Source: Archangium lansingense (GTDB lineage: Bacteria > Myxococcota > Myxococcia > Myxococcales > Myxococcaceae). From it: DNA of 64,000 nucleotides. The stretch lies in contig NZ_JAPNKA010000001.1 of assembly GCF_026626635.1 (NCBI RefSeq), forward strand, positions 4,836,001-4,900,000, written 5' to 3'. Within the stretch, counting starts at the first letter, position 1. The number at the start of each line of letters is the position of its first letter. Positions 8,514 to 18,130 of this stretch are shown here, piece after piece. A program made the position numbers and the translations under genes. Under the pieces are notes generated by a model. The model made no database searches. It saw only the letters and a list, made by a program, of their open reading frames with translations, and had not been told where the DNA came from.

Positions 8514-10343
8514 TCAGATACCCCGGACCCTGGGAGCGCCGAACTCACGATACCCCGGAGGCCGGCCGTCGGCGGCGGTCGGCAGCGGGTTGATGCCCGG
8601 CTTCTCCCGGTCGGGCGGAGCGGCCTTGTCCCAGTCGAACTGGGCGAACTCGGCCACGGCCTTGCCCAGCTCGCGGAACACCTCGCGCGAGCTCGTCCAG
8701 GCCGCGGTGCCACCCATCTCCCGGGTGAGCTCCGCCGCCAGCGCCCAGTGCGCCAGGGCATCGCCCTTGGAGGGGTACGCCTTGCGGAAGCGCTGGACGA
8801 TTCCGTCCACCTGCACGAAGGAGCCGTCGAACTCCACGTGCGCGGAGGCCGGCAGCAGCACGGTGGCCTGCGCCGTCAGCGCCGACTCGTTCGTCGCCTG
8901 CGCCACGAACACGTCCAGCTTCGCGGCCGCCTGGGCAAAGGTCTCCACGTTGCCCGGCACCTCGGTGCCCACGGCGTAGAGCGCCTTCACCTTGCCACCG
9001 TCGATGGCCTTCACCAGGTCCTCGAACGGCTTGAGCGTCAGCCCCAGGCCCTGGGCGATCAGCTCCAGGCCCTTGCGGTTGGGGTTCCGGTCCGCCGTCA
9101 GGAGGAAGTGGTCCGCCTGTCCCTGAGGACGGCCGCCCACGTAGATCTCCTTCGCGCCCAGCGTGGCCTTGGCGAAGGTGAGCGTGGCGAGCAGGTCCTC
9201 GTTGGAGGCCACGGGGGAGGCGAGCACCGCCACCTGGCCCTTCACTCCGGCGAGCGCCTTGCCGGCGGCCTGGATGGCCTCCTTGCGCGCCACTTCCGGA
9301 CGGGCCGTGCCGCCCTGCTGGCGGCCCACCACGGCGCTCAGCACGCGACCGAGGTTGAGGTCCTTGTAGGTCGAGCGACCGTGGTCGCACATCCAGCTCT
9401 TGTTGATGGCCTCGTTCTCACGCGGGCGGTAGCGGTAGGTGTCCTGGGCCATGAAGTCCGTGTACGTGTTGCAGCCGCGCGAGCAGCCGGTGCACACGGA
9501 CGGAGCGGCGGACAGGAACCAGGCGCGAGCGCGGAAGCGGAAGTCGCGGCTGAGCAGCGCGCCCACGGGGCAGATGTCCACGGTGTTGAGCGAGTAGTTG
9601 CTGTTGAGCTCGCTGCCCGGGAACGTGTCGATGACCTCGTGGCTGCCACGGCCGAAGATGCCGAGCTGCGGCTCCTTCGGAATCTCGCTCATGAAGCGCA
9701 CGCAGCGGCTGCAGATGATGCAGCGCTCCTGGTCCAGCACCACGCGGGGCCCCAGGACCTTGCGCTTGTTCTTCATGACCTTGCCGCCCTCCAGACGCGA
9801 GGGGCGGTAGTCGTAGCGCATGTAGTAGTCCTGCAGCTTGCACTCACCGGCCTGGTCGCAGATGGAGCAGTCGACCGGGTGGTTGAGGAGCAGGAACTCC
9901 ATCACCGCGCGCTGCTGCTCCTTCACCTTGGGCGTGGTGGTCTTGATGACCTGGCCCTCGACGAGCGGAGTCTGGCAGCCGGGCACCAGCTTGGGGGCGT
10001 TGGAGGCCTCCACCATGCACATGCGGCAGTTGGCCGCGATGGACAGGCGCGGGTGGTAGCAGAAGTAGGGGATGTCCGAGCCGACCATCCTGGCCGCCTC
10101 GATCATGTTCGTCCCCGGCTTCACCACGACTTCCTTGCCGTCGATGGTGCAGGTGATGAACCCCGGGTTCTTCGGCGGGGGCGGGCCAGCCGGCTTGGGC
10201 GCGGGAGGCGGCGCCGTGGGGGCGCTGTGCGCGGCCGGAGGCGTGTCCAGCTTCGCGCCCGCAGGCGGGTTGGAGGGCTGGGAGCTGCCCTTCGGGGGCG
10301 GCTGGGCGTCTCCGGTGGGCTTCTTGGTGTCGTTGTCGCTCAC
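8514..10343 (-). CDS. nuoG: NADH-quinone oxidoreductase subunit G
   Basis: 609 aa. Iron-sulfur subunit of the complex I input module. After a Pro/Ala-rich leader (about 1-60) comes a plant-type [2Fe-2S] domain (Cx10Cx2C, then a Cys 13 residues on). Next are the His-ligated cluster motif HPVDCSICDQAGEC, CIICSRC / DICPVG, and a further CTGCSRGC...C set as in N7-type clusters. A shortened molybdopterin-oxidoreductase-like domain ends the protein. It overlaps nuoD by 4 bp (ATGA). nuoE and nuoF, its normal partners for NADH input, are absent from the window. Confidence 0.95.
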   Translation of the reverse strand: MSDNDTKKPTGDAQPPPKGSSQPSNPPAGAKLDTPPAAHSAPTAPPPAPKPAGPPPPKNPGFITCTIDGKEVVVKPGTNMIEAARMVGSDIPYFCYHPRLSIAANCRMCMVEASNAPKLVPGCQTPLVEGQVIKTTTPKVKEQQRAVMEFLLLNHPVDCSICDQAGECKLQDYYMRYDYRPSRLEGGKVMKNKRKVLGPRVVLDQERCIICSRCVRFMSEIPKEPQLGIFGRGSHEVIDTFPGSELNSNYSLNTVDICPVGALLSRDFRFRARAWFLSAAPSVCTGCSRGCNTYTDFMAQDTYRYRPRENEAINKSWMCDHGRSTYKDLNLGRVLSAVVGRQQGGTARPEVARKEAIQAAGKALAGVKGQVAVLASPVASNEDLLATLTFAKATLGAKEIYVGGRPQGQADHFLLTADRNPNRKGLELIAQGLGLTLKPFEDLVKAIDGGKVKALYAVGTEVPGNVETFAQAAAKLDVFVAQATNESALTAQATVLLPASAHVEFDGSFVQVDGIVQRFRKAYPSKGDALAHWALAAELTREMGGTAAWTSSREVFRELGKAVAEFAQFDWDKAAPPDREKPGINPLPTAADGRPPGYREFGAPRVRGI

Positions 10344-11605
10344 TGCTCGACCTCGCCGCCGATCATGTTGATCGTGTCAAAGGTGGGAATGAGGTCCGCC
10401 AGCAGCTTGCCCTTGATGATCTGGGGCACGGCGGACAGGATGGGATAGCCCGGCGCGCGCACGTGGACCTTGTACGGACGGCCGCTGCCGTCGCTCACCA
10501 TGTACCAACCCAGCTCGCCGTTGGCTGCCTCGGTGGCGTCGTAGACCTCACCGGCCGGCACCTGCACGCCCTCCATCACCAGCTTGAAGTGGGAGATGAC
10601 GCCTTCGATGGTGCCGTACACCTCGGGCTTGGGCGGCAGCGCGATGCGCCAGTCGTCCACGATGATGGGGCCGGCGGGGATCTGCTTGAGCGCCTGGCGG
10701 ATGATGCGATCGGACTGCTTCATCTCCTCGATGCGCATCAGGTAGCGGTCGTAGTTGTCGCCCTTCTCGCCCACCGGCACGTCGAAGTCGAGCCGGTCGT
10801 AGACCCAGTAGGGCTTGGCCTTGCGCACGTCGTAGTTGACGCCGCAGGCGCGCAGGCACGGGCCGGTCCAGCCGTAGTCGATGGCGTCCTCGGCGGTGAT
10901 GACGCCCGTGTCCTTGGTGCGGTCCACGAAGATGCGGTTGCGCGTGAGCAGCCCGTCCATCTCGCCGACCAGCTCCATGACCTTGTCGAGCGACTTGAGG
11001 ACCTTCTCGCTCCAGCCCTCGGGCAGGTCGCGGTTCATGCCACCAATGCGCCCGAAGTTGGTGGTCAGCCGGGCGCCCGTCAGCTCGGCGACGCGATCCA
11101 TGATGAGCTCGCGCGCCTCGACGCCGAAGAGGAAGGGCGCGAAGCCTCCCAGCTCCATGCCCGTCGCGGCCACGCACGTCAGGTGATCATGGATGCGGTG
11201 CAGCTCCGAGCCGATGACGCGGATGTACTGGGCGCGCTCCGGGATCTCCAGGCCGATGAGCTTCTCCACGGCGTTGAGGAAGCCGAAGTTGTTCATCATC
11301 GCGGACACGTAGTTCAACCGGTCCGTGTACGGCAGGCACTGGGTCCAGGTGACGTTCTCGCAGCTCTTCTGGAAGCCGCGGTGCAGGAAGCCGATCTCAC
11401 AGTCGATGGAGGCGATGTTCTCGCCCTCGAGCTCGACCTTGAGGCGCACCGTGCCGTGCGTGGCGGGGTGCGAGGGGCCCATGTTCACGTACATCCGCTT
11501 GGTCTGGAGGTGGGCCTCCAGCTCCGCCTCGTGGGCGTAGGCGTCGGTGTCCGGGTTGGGCGCTTCGGGGCTGGGGGGTGACACGGGCTTGTGGGTGTCC
11601 GCCAT
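10340..11605 (-). CDS. nuoD: NADH-quinone oxidoreductase subunit D
   Basis: 421 aa, the usual length for the 49-kDa subunit, which forms the quinone site with NuoB. Conserved segments include MGPSHPATHGT near the N-terminus, IGFLHRGFQK, and GGMNRDLPEGW. A GAGGA Shine-Dalgarno sequence precedes the ATG at 11605. It lies 39 bp after nuoC and overlaps nuoG at its 3' end. NuoC and NuoD are separate genes here. Confidence 0.96.
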   Translation of the reverse strand: MADTHKPVSPPSPEAPNPDTDAYAHEAELEAHLQTKRMYVNMGPSHPATHGTVRLKVELEGENIASIDCEIGFLHRGFQKSCENVTWTQCLPYTDRLNYVSAMMNNFGFLNAVEKLIGLEIPERAQYIRVIGSELHRIHDHLTCVAATGMELGGFAPFLFGVEARELIMDRVAELTGARLTTNFGRIGGMNRDLPEGWSEKVLKSLDKVMELVGEMDGLLTRNRIFVDRTKDTGVITAEDAIDYGWTGPCLRACGVNYDVRKAKPYWVYDRLDFDVPVGEKGDNYDRYLMRIEEMKQSDRIIRQALKQIPAGPIIVDDWRIALPPKPEVYGTIEGVISHFKLVMEGVQVPAGEVYDATEAANGELGWYMVSDGSGRPYKVHVRAPGYPILSAVPQIIKGKLLADLIPTFDTINMIGGEVEQ

Positions 11606-11644
11606 GATGTCTGTCCTCTGGGGGCTGCCGGTGGGGGCGGGCGA

Positions 11645-12184
11645 TCAGGAGACGCCGCTGGTGCCGGGGCCGCGGAAGATGTCCTTGATGGGGCGCTCGG
11701 GGATGAGCGGCTGACGGTCGCGCAGGGCGTAGTCCTTGCGGAGCGGGTGGCCCTGGAACTCCTCGTACAGCAGCACGCGGCGCAGATCCGGGTGGCCCGA
11801 GAAGCGGATGCCGTAGAAGTCCCAGACGAAGCGCTCCCACCAGTCAGCGCCGCGGAACACGGACACGATGGAGGGGAGCTCCGCACGGGCCTCGCTCACG
11901 CGCACCTTGAGCCGTACATGCTCGTGACGCGACAGCGAGTAGATGAAGTAGACGACCTCGAAGCGCGGATCATTCTCCGCGAGGTGCAGACGATCCACCG
12001 CGTCGATGGAGGTGAAGAGCTTGAAGTCCAGCTCGTTCTTCAGGAACGCGGCAACCTTGGGCAGGTGCTCGGCGTGGATGACGGCCCAGGCGCCGCCAGT
12101 GCGGTCGAGGTAGCGCTCTGCCACCGCCTCCGGAAACTGGGCGGTGACCCTGTCCAGTGCGAAAGTGCTCAAAGGGGGCCCCAA
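11645..12184 (-). CDS. nuoC: NADH-quinone oxidoreductase subunit C
   Basis: 179 aa. The 30-kDa subunit, with the family signature ERFVWDFYGIRFSGHPDLRRVL. There is no ATG at the 5' end: the frame begins at TTG 12184, and a second TTG at 12172 (giving MSTFALDRV) has a GGGG stretch six bases upstream. Either could be used. A strong sigma70-like promoter sits just upstream at 12208-12236, so nuoCDGHI need not depend on transcription through the cyclase gene. Confidence 0.93.
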   Translation of the reverse strand: MGPPLSTFALDRVTAQFPEAVAERYLDRTGGAWAVIHAEHLPKVAAFLKNELDFKLFTSIDAVDRLHLAENDPRFEVVYFIYSLSRHEHVRLKVRVSEARAELPSIVSVFRGADWWERFVWDFYGIRFSGHPDLRRVLLYEEFQGHPLRKDYALRDRQPLIPERPIKDIFRGPGTSGVS

Positions 12185-12207
12185 TGCTGGCTATAGAATC
12201 CGGCGCG

Positions 12208-12236
12208 TTATAAGGATGCGGCCCGGCAGGCGTCAA
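12208..12236 (-). promoter_or_regulatory. sigma70-like promoter of nuoCDGHI
   Basis: Minus strand TTGACG, 17-bp spacer, TTATAA: five of six matches to the -35 consensus and four of six to the -10, with optimal spacing. Expected start near 12201, giving a very short leader before the TTG starts of nuoC. It lies immediately beyond the cyclase stop codon. Confidence 0.75.
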
Positions 12237-12245
12237 CGTAATCCC

Positions 12246-13589
12246 TCAGGCATCCTCACTACTTACGCGAGGCAGAAGCCGGCGTTCGCCGGAACGGGAC
12301 TTCCGGGCCGACCCCTCGGTGCCCTCCCGGGCGGGAAGCAGCCCGGGAATGAAGGTGGACACCGGCTCTCGTTTGCCGGCCACGGGCGTGGGGGGGAGCT
12401 CCTGCCAGAGGAAGCCCTCACCGGCCCGCTCCCGGGTAGCGCGGGAGACGAGCACCGGAGTGCGGTGCTGCTTGGTGAGGTGCTCGATGCGGCTGGCCAG
12501 GTTCACCGTGTCGCCAATGGCGGTGTACTCCAGGCGGCGGGCGGTGGAGCCGATGTTGCCGAGCACCACGCGGCCGGTGTGCAGGCCCACCCCCATGCGC
12601 AGGCCGGGCTCACCCCGGGCGGTCCGATCGGCGTTCAACGCCTCCAGCTCGCGCACCATCTCCAGGGCGCACTCCACGGCTCGCCGGGGGTGCTCCGGCT
12701 CGGGCAGGGGAGCGCCGAAGTACACCATGAGTGCGTCCCCAATGAACTTGTCGAGCGTGCCGCCGTGGCGGAACACCACCTCCACCATGCGCCCGTAGTA
12801 CTCGTTGAGGACGGCCACCACGGCCTCGGGGGGCAGCCGCTCGCTGAGCGCGGTGAAGTCCCGCAGGTCCGCGAAGAGGATGGTCACCTCGCGCACCTCG
12901 GGGCTGGACACGGGCGAGGCCAGGTCCTGAAGGCGATCCGCCACCGCGGGGGAGAAGTAGCGGCCGAGCTGGGCGCGCTTGAGCTCTTCGCTCGTGACGG
13001 CGGAGATGAGCACGCGGATGCGGTGGAAGAGGTAGCGCGCGGCAGCGCCCGTCAGCACCAGCACCACCACCGCCACCACGCGCGCGCCCACGCCAATGGA
13101 GGCTTCGGCCTGTAGGGACACCTCGGCCACGGCGGAGGCCGCCGTCACGGCGAGGATCACCGGGCGGCGCAGCGACAGCGCCGAGAGGACGATGAGGCAG
13201 GCGTAGAGTCCCAGGGTGAAGCCCGCCACGCCTCCGGGTGAAGGAGAGACGGGGATGGCGAGGTGCTGCAGCCAGTAGATGGCGGGCACGTCCACCACCG
13301 CGAGCGACAACCCGGCCCAACTCGCCCCTCGGGGCCAGCGCAATACAACGCCCAGGGTCATCCCCGTGCACACCCAGTAGGCGGTGAATGGCGGGAGGTA
13401 GACGGCCCAGTCCGCCAGCTCCTGCACCAGGGCCAGGTACACCGTGACGGCCAGGATGGCGGACACGCCGAGGAAGCGCAGCAGCGCCAGACGCACGGTG
13501 TTGTGCCGGCGCTCCTCCTCGAGGGCCCTGCCCACCGGCTCCCGGAGGAAGTCGACGAGAGGGGGTGCTGTCTGCCCGGATTCGTCCAC
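12246..13589 (-). CDS. Membrane-anchored class III adenylate/guanylate cyclase
   Basis: 447 aa from a GTG at 13589 preceded by GAGG; the frame is open further upstream but lacks a better start. Several hydrophobic helices in the first 200 residues form a membrane domain, followed by a class III cyclase domain with a full set of residues: FADLRDFT and FIGDALMVYFGAP (metal Asp), DKFIGD (Lys), and YTAIGDTVNLASR (Asn and Arg present, Thr in place of the substrate Asp, as in class IIIb). Makes cAMP or cGMP; which one cannot be read from this. It sits between nuoB and nuoC on the same strand but is insulated by a terminator and separate promoters. Confidence 0.92.
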   Translation of the reverse strand: MDESGQTAPPLVDFLREPVGRALEEERRHNTVRLALLRFLGVSAILAVTVYLALVQELADWAVYLPPFTAYWVCTGMTLGVVLRWPRGASWAGLSLAVVDVPAIYWLQHLAIPVSPSPGGVAGFTLGLYACLIVLSALSLRRPVILAVTAASAVAEVSLQAEASIGVGARVVAVVVLVLTGAAARYLFHRIRVLISAVTSEELKRAQLGRYFSPAVADRLQDLASPVSSPEVREVTILFADLRDFTALSERLPPEAVVAVLNEYYGRMVEVVFRHGGTLDKFIGDALMVYFGAPLPEPEHPRRAVECALEMVRELEALNADRTARGEPGLRMGVGLHTGRVVLGNIGSTARRLEYTAIGDTVNLASRIEHLTKQHRTPVLVSRATRERAGEGFLWQELPPTPVAGKREPVSTFIPGLLPAREGTEGSARKSRSGERRLLPRVSSEDA

Positions 13590-13717
13590 GCGACCTCGGC
13601 GGTGATTCGGAGGGGGGATGTTGCATTCTCGCACGTACCTTGGAGGTCCGCACATTCCACGAGCCCGCCTGCCCGCCATGCGGCCCAAGGAGTAGCGGCG
13701 GCGGCACCGGTGGTGTG

Positions 13718-13762
13718 AAAAGGCGAGGGCCCCGCCGCCTCCGAAGAGGCTCGCGGGGCCCT
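13718..13762 (-). terminator. Intrinsic terminator after nuoB with UUCG tetraloop
   Basis: AGGGCCCCGC pairs with GCGGGGCCCT (10 bp), and the interior GCCTC-TTCG-GAGGC closes on a cUUCGg tetraloop. On the minus transcript the stem is followed by CGCCTTTTC. It lies about 30 bp downstream of the nuoB stop, so it should end the nuoAB transcript before the cyclase gene. Confidence 0.8.
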
Positions 13763-13793
13763 GTGGCCGCGGCACCGGGTGGTGCGCGAGTGT

Positions 13794-14351
<558 letters not shown>

Positions 14352-14366
14352 GGTTCCTCAGTGCCC

Positions 14367-14750
14367 TCAGTGCTCCCACTCCAGGGCGCCCTTCTTCCAG
14401 ATGTAGATAAGGCCCACCACGAGGGTCGCCGCGAAAACCACCATCTCCATGTAGCCGAACCAGCCGAGCGCCTGGAAGTTCACCGCCCAGGGGTACAGGA
14501 AGACCGCTTCGACGTCGAACACGATGAAGAGGAGGGCCACCACGTAGAACTTCACCGCGAAGCGCTGGCGCGCCGGGCCGCTGCTCTCGGATCCGGCCTC
14601 GAAGGGGGCGGACTTGATGGAGCTCGGACGCTTGGGGCCCAGCATGGCGGCGAGCTGGACGATGATGAGCGAGAGCACGCCCGCCAGCAGCAGCGCGATC
14701 GCCAGCGGCAGGTAGGGCGCCAGGGGGTTGGGGTCGAGCGTGGGGTTCAT
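14367..14750 (-). CDS. nuoA: NADH-quinone oxidoreductase subunit A
   Basis: 127 aa with three membrane helices and the conserved acidic stretch APFEAGSE between helices 1 and 2. The second part, RFAVKFYVVALLFIVFDVEAV, matches NuoA well. The ATG at 14750 is chosen because the upstream in-frame extension is Arg/Pro-rich and unlike the family. A TTGACA/TAGGGT promoter lies so close (14761-14789) that the mRNA may be nearly leaderless. Confidence 0.95.
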   Translation of the reverse strand: MNPTLDPNPLAPYLPLAIALLLAGVLSLIIVQLAAMLGPKRPSSIKSAPFEAGSESSGPARQRFAVKFYVVALLFIVFDVEAVFLYPWAVNFQALGWFGYMEMVVFAATLVVGLIYIWKKGALEWEH

Positions 14751-14760
14751 TCGGCCGCGG

Positions 14761-14789
14761 ACCCTAGGGACACCGGGCAGCGGTGTCAA
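14761..14789 (-). promoter_or_regulatory. sigma70-like promoter of nuoAB
   Basis: Minus strand: perfect TTGACA (14784-14789), 17-bp spacer, TAGGGT (14761-14766). The predicted start is only about 4-5 bases before the nuoA ATG. Confidence 0.65.
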
Positions 14790-14888
14790 TGGGGAAACCC
14801 CGGCAGCCAACCCCCGGACATGACAGCGGAAAGCCAGCAGCGGAGCCTGGCCGCCCGCCCGCCAGTCCACGAGGCCGGGGTAGGGAGT

Positions 14889-14918
14889 TTGACGCTCTGC
14901 GCACCGGGCGCCTAGGGT
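14889..14918 (+). promoter_or_regulatory. Putative promoter of the chemoreceptor gene
   Basis: TTGACG, 18-bp spacer, TAGGGT; the -10 is identical to that of the divergent nuoA promoter. The chemoreceptor ATG is about 45 bp downstream. Confidence 0.55.
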
Positions 14919-14962
14919 CTCGGGCTAGCGCGTCTTCCGATCAGATAGGAGAGAGCCCAGGC

Positions 14963-16561
14963 ATGTGGGGTCGGCTCAGTTTGCGCTGGCAGGTGGCGTT
15001 CGCGGTGCTGGTCCCCAGCCTCGCCGTCGCCCTGTTCAGCGGTGTTTACTTTCCCAGGGAGCAGCAGCGGCAAGGGCTGCGGCGGCTCGAGGATCGCACG
15101 CGCATTGTGGGGCTGCTCGCGTCGGATGAGATCACGACCCTGTTGAATCAGGCGGGGGTGGTGTCGCCGGATCACTCAGGCCCCCAGCCAGTGGTCTCGC
15201 AGGAGGGCGGGCTGCGGGTGGTGAAGCAGCTCTCTCACATCTTCGAGCGGGTGGAGCAGGTGGGCTCCGTGTCCTTCCAGGTGGTGCTCGCGCCCGAGGA
15301 GGGCAAGGTGCTGTCCGAGCGCGGCATCGTGCCCAAGGGGTTGAAGGGCGGGCCGAACGAGGGCGAGGCCTGCTCGGTGGTGAGTCTGCATGGCAACCCG
15401 GTGGCGTTTTGCGGACTGCCCGAGGGCCACACGTACGTGGTGGGCATGGACACCGCCGCGGTGAAGGCGGAGACGGAGGCCCAGCGCTGGCCCACCCTCT
15501 TCGTGTACTTCGGCGCCATGGTGGTGGGCCTGTTCATCACCTTCTTCATCGGGCGGGCCATCGCCGAGCCGGTGACGCGCATGACGCAGGCGGCGCGCGA
15601 GGTATCTCAGGGAGACCTGTCGCTCAGCGAGATGGACGTGGCCTCCGCGGGCGAGGTGCGCATGATGGCGCACTCCTTCAATGAGATGCTCGGCACGCTG
15701 CGCGGCACGGTGTCGGAGCTGCTGGCACGGCTGGAGCAGCTCTCCAGCGCCTCGCGCGGACTGACGGGCGCATCGGCGGACCAGGAGCACGTCATCAGCC
15801 AGCAGGCGGCGTACGCCCAGCAGATCGCCGCGACCTTCGAGGAGCTGAGCCGCACGGCGGAACAGATTTCGAGCTCCACCGAGGTGGTGGAGTCCAGCGC
15901 GCGGCGCACGCACGAGGCGGTGGCCGAGGCGATGGCGGTGGTGGCGCAGGTGGTGGCGGGCATCAACGACATCCGCATGGAGTCCAAGGGAGTTGCGGAC
16001 GCCATTGTGGGCCTGAACCAGGATCTGCAGCAGGTGTCGAAGATCGCCCAGGTCATCAACCAGGTGGCGGAGCGCTCGGACCTGCTGGCGCTGAACGCGG
16101 CGCTGGAGGGAACGAAGGCGGGCGAGGTGGGCCGGGGCTTCTCGCTGGTGGCGGCGGAGATGCGCAAGCTGGCGGAGAACGTGTCCGCGTCGGCGCGCGA
16201 CATCGCCCGTATCGTGGAGAAGGTGCAGGACTCGGGCAACGAGGCGGCCACGAAGGCGCGCGTGGGCATGGCGACGAGCGACCGCGGCGTGGAGGTGGCG
16301 GAGCAGGCCTCGGCGGTGTTCCAGCGGATTGTGGAGCTGGCGCGCGGCACGAGCGAGGCGGCGCGGCAGATCACCATCGCGACGCGGCAGCAGCGTCAGT
16401 CCAGCGAGCAGGCCGTGCAGGGCGCGCGCAACGTGGCCGAGCTGGTGAAGCAGGGAGTGGACGCCACGGGCCGCACCACGCGGATTGCCCAGGATCTGCA
16501 GAACGTGGCGGACAGCCTCACGGTGCTCACCAGCAAGTTCAAGGTAGCGCGAGACCGCTGA
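14963..16561 (+). CDS. Methyl-accepting chemotaxis protein
   Basis: 532 aa from the ATG of MWGRLSLRWQ, preceded by AGGAGAG. TM1 at about 10-30, a periplasmic sensor of about 150 residues, TM2 at about 190-210, a HAMP domain, and a long cytoplasmic coiled coil ending in the signalling hairpin (RSDLLALNAALEGTKAGEVG and GRGFSLVAAEMRKLAENV). It senses an unknown ligand and would signal to a CheA/CheW array. No che genes are adjacent, so its partner pathway cannot be named. It converges with the P450 gene. Confidence 0.93.
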   Translation: MWGRLSLRWQVAFAVLVPSLAVALFSGVYFPREQQRQGLRRLEDRTRIVGLLASDEITTLLNQAGVVSPDHSGPQPVVSQEGGLRVVKQLSHIFERVEQVGSVSFQVVLAPEEGKVLSERGIVPKGLKGGPNEGEACSVVSLHGNPVAFCGLPEGHTYVVGMDTAAVKAETEAQRWPTLFVYFGAMVVGLFITFFIGRAIAEPVTRMTQAAREVSQGDLSLSEMDVASAGEVRMMAHSFNEMLGTLRGTVSELLARLEQLSSASRGLTGASADQEHVISQQAAYAQQIAATFEELSRTAEQISSSTEVVESSARRTHEAVAEAMAVVAQVVAGINDIRMESKGVADAIVGLNQDLQQVSKIAQVINQVAERSDLLALNAALEGTKAGEVGRGFSLVAAEMRKLAENVSASARDIARIVEKVQDSGNEAATKARVGMATSDRGVEVAEQASAVFQRIVELARGTSEAARQITIATRQQRQSSEQAVQGARNVAELVKQGVDATGRTTRIAQDLQNVADSLTVLTSKFKVARDR

Positions 16562-16578
16562 GCTCCCTCTGCCAACAC

Positions 16579-16613
16579 TCCCTCTCCCTCTGGGAGAGGG
16601 TCGGGGTGAGGGT
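16579..16613 (+). repeat. Dispersed palindromic repeat, copy C
   Basis: Same CCCTCTCCC-TCT-GGGAGAGGG core and GGTGAGGGT tail as the copies at 4464 and 21739. It lies between two convergent genes and could end both transcripts. Confidence 0.8.
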
Positions 16614-16666
16614 ATCCGCACCCCAGGCCTCGTTACTCGCAGCCGACCACGAGTAACGCCAGTCGC

Positions 16667-18022
16667 TCAGGCCCGCACGAGCTCGATGCGCGCCTTCTTC
16701 GGAGGCGCACCGAAGGGGATGTAGCGCAGCTTGGGAGGTGGAGTTCCCGGAGCGAGCTGCGGCCTCAATCCCCGGCGAGCCACCTCGCGCGCGAAGGCCG
16801 TGGCGAACTGCACGATCTCCACCCAGGCCAGGTGGTAGCCCAGGCAGAAGTGAGGGCCGCCGCCGAATGGAGCCGTCTCGATGGCCGACGGCGGCGACCG
16901 CTTGCCCATCCAGCGCGAGGGATCGCACCGCTCCGGGTTGGGGTAGAGCCTCGGGTCGTAGCCGTAGGTCCCGACGGGAACGAGGATCGCCGTGCCCTTG
17001 GGGATCCGCTTGCCGTGCACGTCCAGCTCCTCGATGGCCTCGCGCCCGGTCCACGACACGGGCGGGTACAGCCGCAGCACCTCGCGGAAGAGCGCCTCGG
17101 CGAAGGGATGGCGCTTGAGCTCCTCGGGCGAGCGGGGCATGGCCGGCGCCGCCACGGCCTCGTCGCGCAGCTTCTCCCAGAGGTCGGGCTGCTGGGCGAG
17201 CACGAGGGTCAACCACGCCATCACCGACGCGGACGTCTCGTGTCCCGCGAGCGCCAGCAGGCGCAGGTTCTGGACGAGCTCGTCCTCGGTGAGCTCCTTC
17301 CCGTCCTCATCGCGCGCCTTCAGCAGTGCCGAGAGCATGCCCGGCATCTCCGGCTTGCCCCGCGCCATGCCAATCAGGCTGGAGAGGCGCGAGTCGAGCC
17401 ACTGCTTCCCCTGCCTGGCGCGCCGTGCGGGCGAGTAGGGGAAGTCCGCCTTGATGGGGAGCGCGCCCAGCACGAACTCGCGGTAGTTCTGGTTCCAGCC
17501 CGCCAGCTCGCGGTCGTCGATGCCGATGATGCGGAAGATGACGTCGAGCGTGAGCCGCTGGGTCACATCGAGCGGGGAGAAGGGGCTCTCGGGAATGCGG
17601 GCCACGTAGGACTCGACGACCTCGGCCGCGATGGCGGAGGCTCCGCTGGCGGTCAGGCCTCGGGGCGTGAAGGCCGCGCTCATGGCCGAGCGCAGGTTCC
17701 GGTGGGACGCTCCATCCCGCGACATCAGGGAGTCACCGATGAAGTCCGGCGACTTCTCGCGGATGAACTCGCTGCTGGTCACCTTGTTCTTGAGCAGCTC
17801 GAAACCGGGCTCGCCCATGCACACCAGCGTGTATTGGCTGATGTTCTTCGTCCAGAACAGCGGGCCGACCCTGTCCTCCGCGTCCCTCAGGAAGGTGAGG
17901 GCGTTGGCCATGGTGTAGGGGGTGTGGCCCAGCACGGGAATGGCGCCCGGGAGGACTGGAATTCCTTCCCGGAGGGCCGGCGGCTGAGACGAGCGGAAGA
18001 TCAGGTTCTTCAGGGCTTGCAT
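16667..18022 (-). CDS. Cytochrome P450
   Basis: 451 aa from the ATG of MQALKNLIF; codons further upstream look non-coding. P450 hallmarks: I-helix oxygen-binding motif LALAGHETSA, K-helix ExxR in LFREVLRLYPP, and the heme-ligand loop FGGGPHFCLGYHLA with the axial Cys. Soluble bacterial monooxygenase that needs a ferredoxin/reductase supplied elsewhere. The substrate is unknown, and no biosynthetic genes flank it. It lies 108 bp downstream of the PHP gene on the same strand and may be co-transcribed with it. Confidence 0.95.
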   Translation of the reverse strand: MQALKNLIFRSSQPPALREGIPVLPGAIPVLGHTPYTMANALTFLRDAEDRVGPLFWTKNISQYTLVCMGEPGFELLKNKVTSSEFIREKSPDFIGDSLMSRDGASHRNLRSAMSAAFTPRGLTASGASAIAAEVVESYVARIPESPFSPLDVTQRLTLDVIFRIIGIDDRELAGWNQNYREFVLGALPIKADFPYSPARRARQGKQWLDSRLSSLIGMARGKPEMPGMLSALLKARDEDGKELTEDELVQNLRLLALAGHETSASVMAWLTLVLAQQPDLWEKLRDEAVAAPAMPRSPEELKRHPFAEALFREVLRLYPPVSWTGREAIEELDVHGKRIPKGTAILVPVGTYGYDPRLYPNPERCDPSRWMGKRSPPSAIETAPFGGGPHFCLGYHLAWVEIVQFATAFAREVARRGLRPQLAPGTPPPKLRYIPFGAPPKKARIELVRA

Positions 18023-18130
18023 GGAGCCGTGAATACAAGCCGCATGAGCCCGGCACAACCCGCTGACCCGGTGTCTGGGATTGTCCTTACCACTAGTCCA
18101 CACCACGCCCCGGAGGATGCCGTCCGCCAA

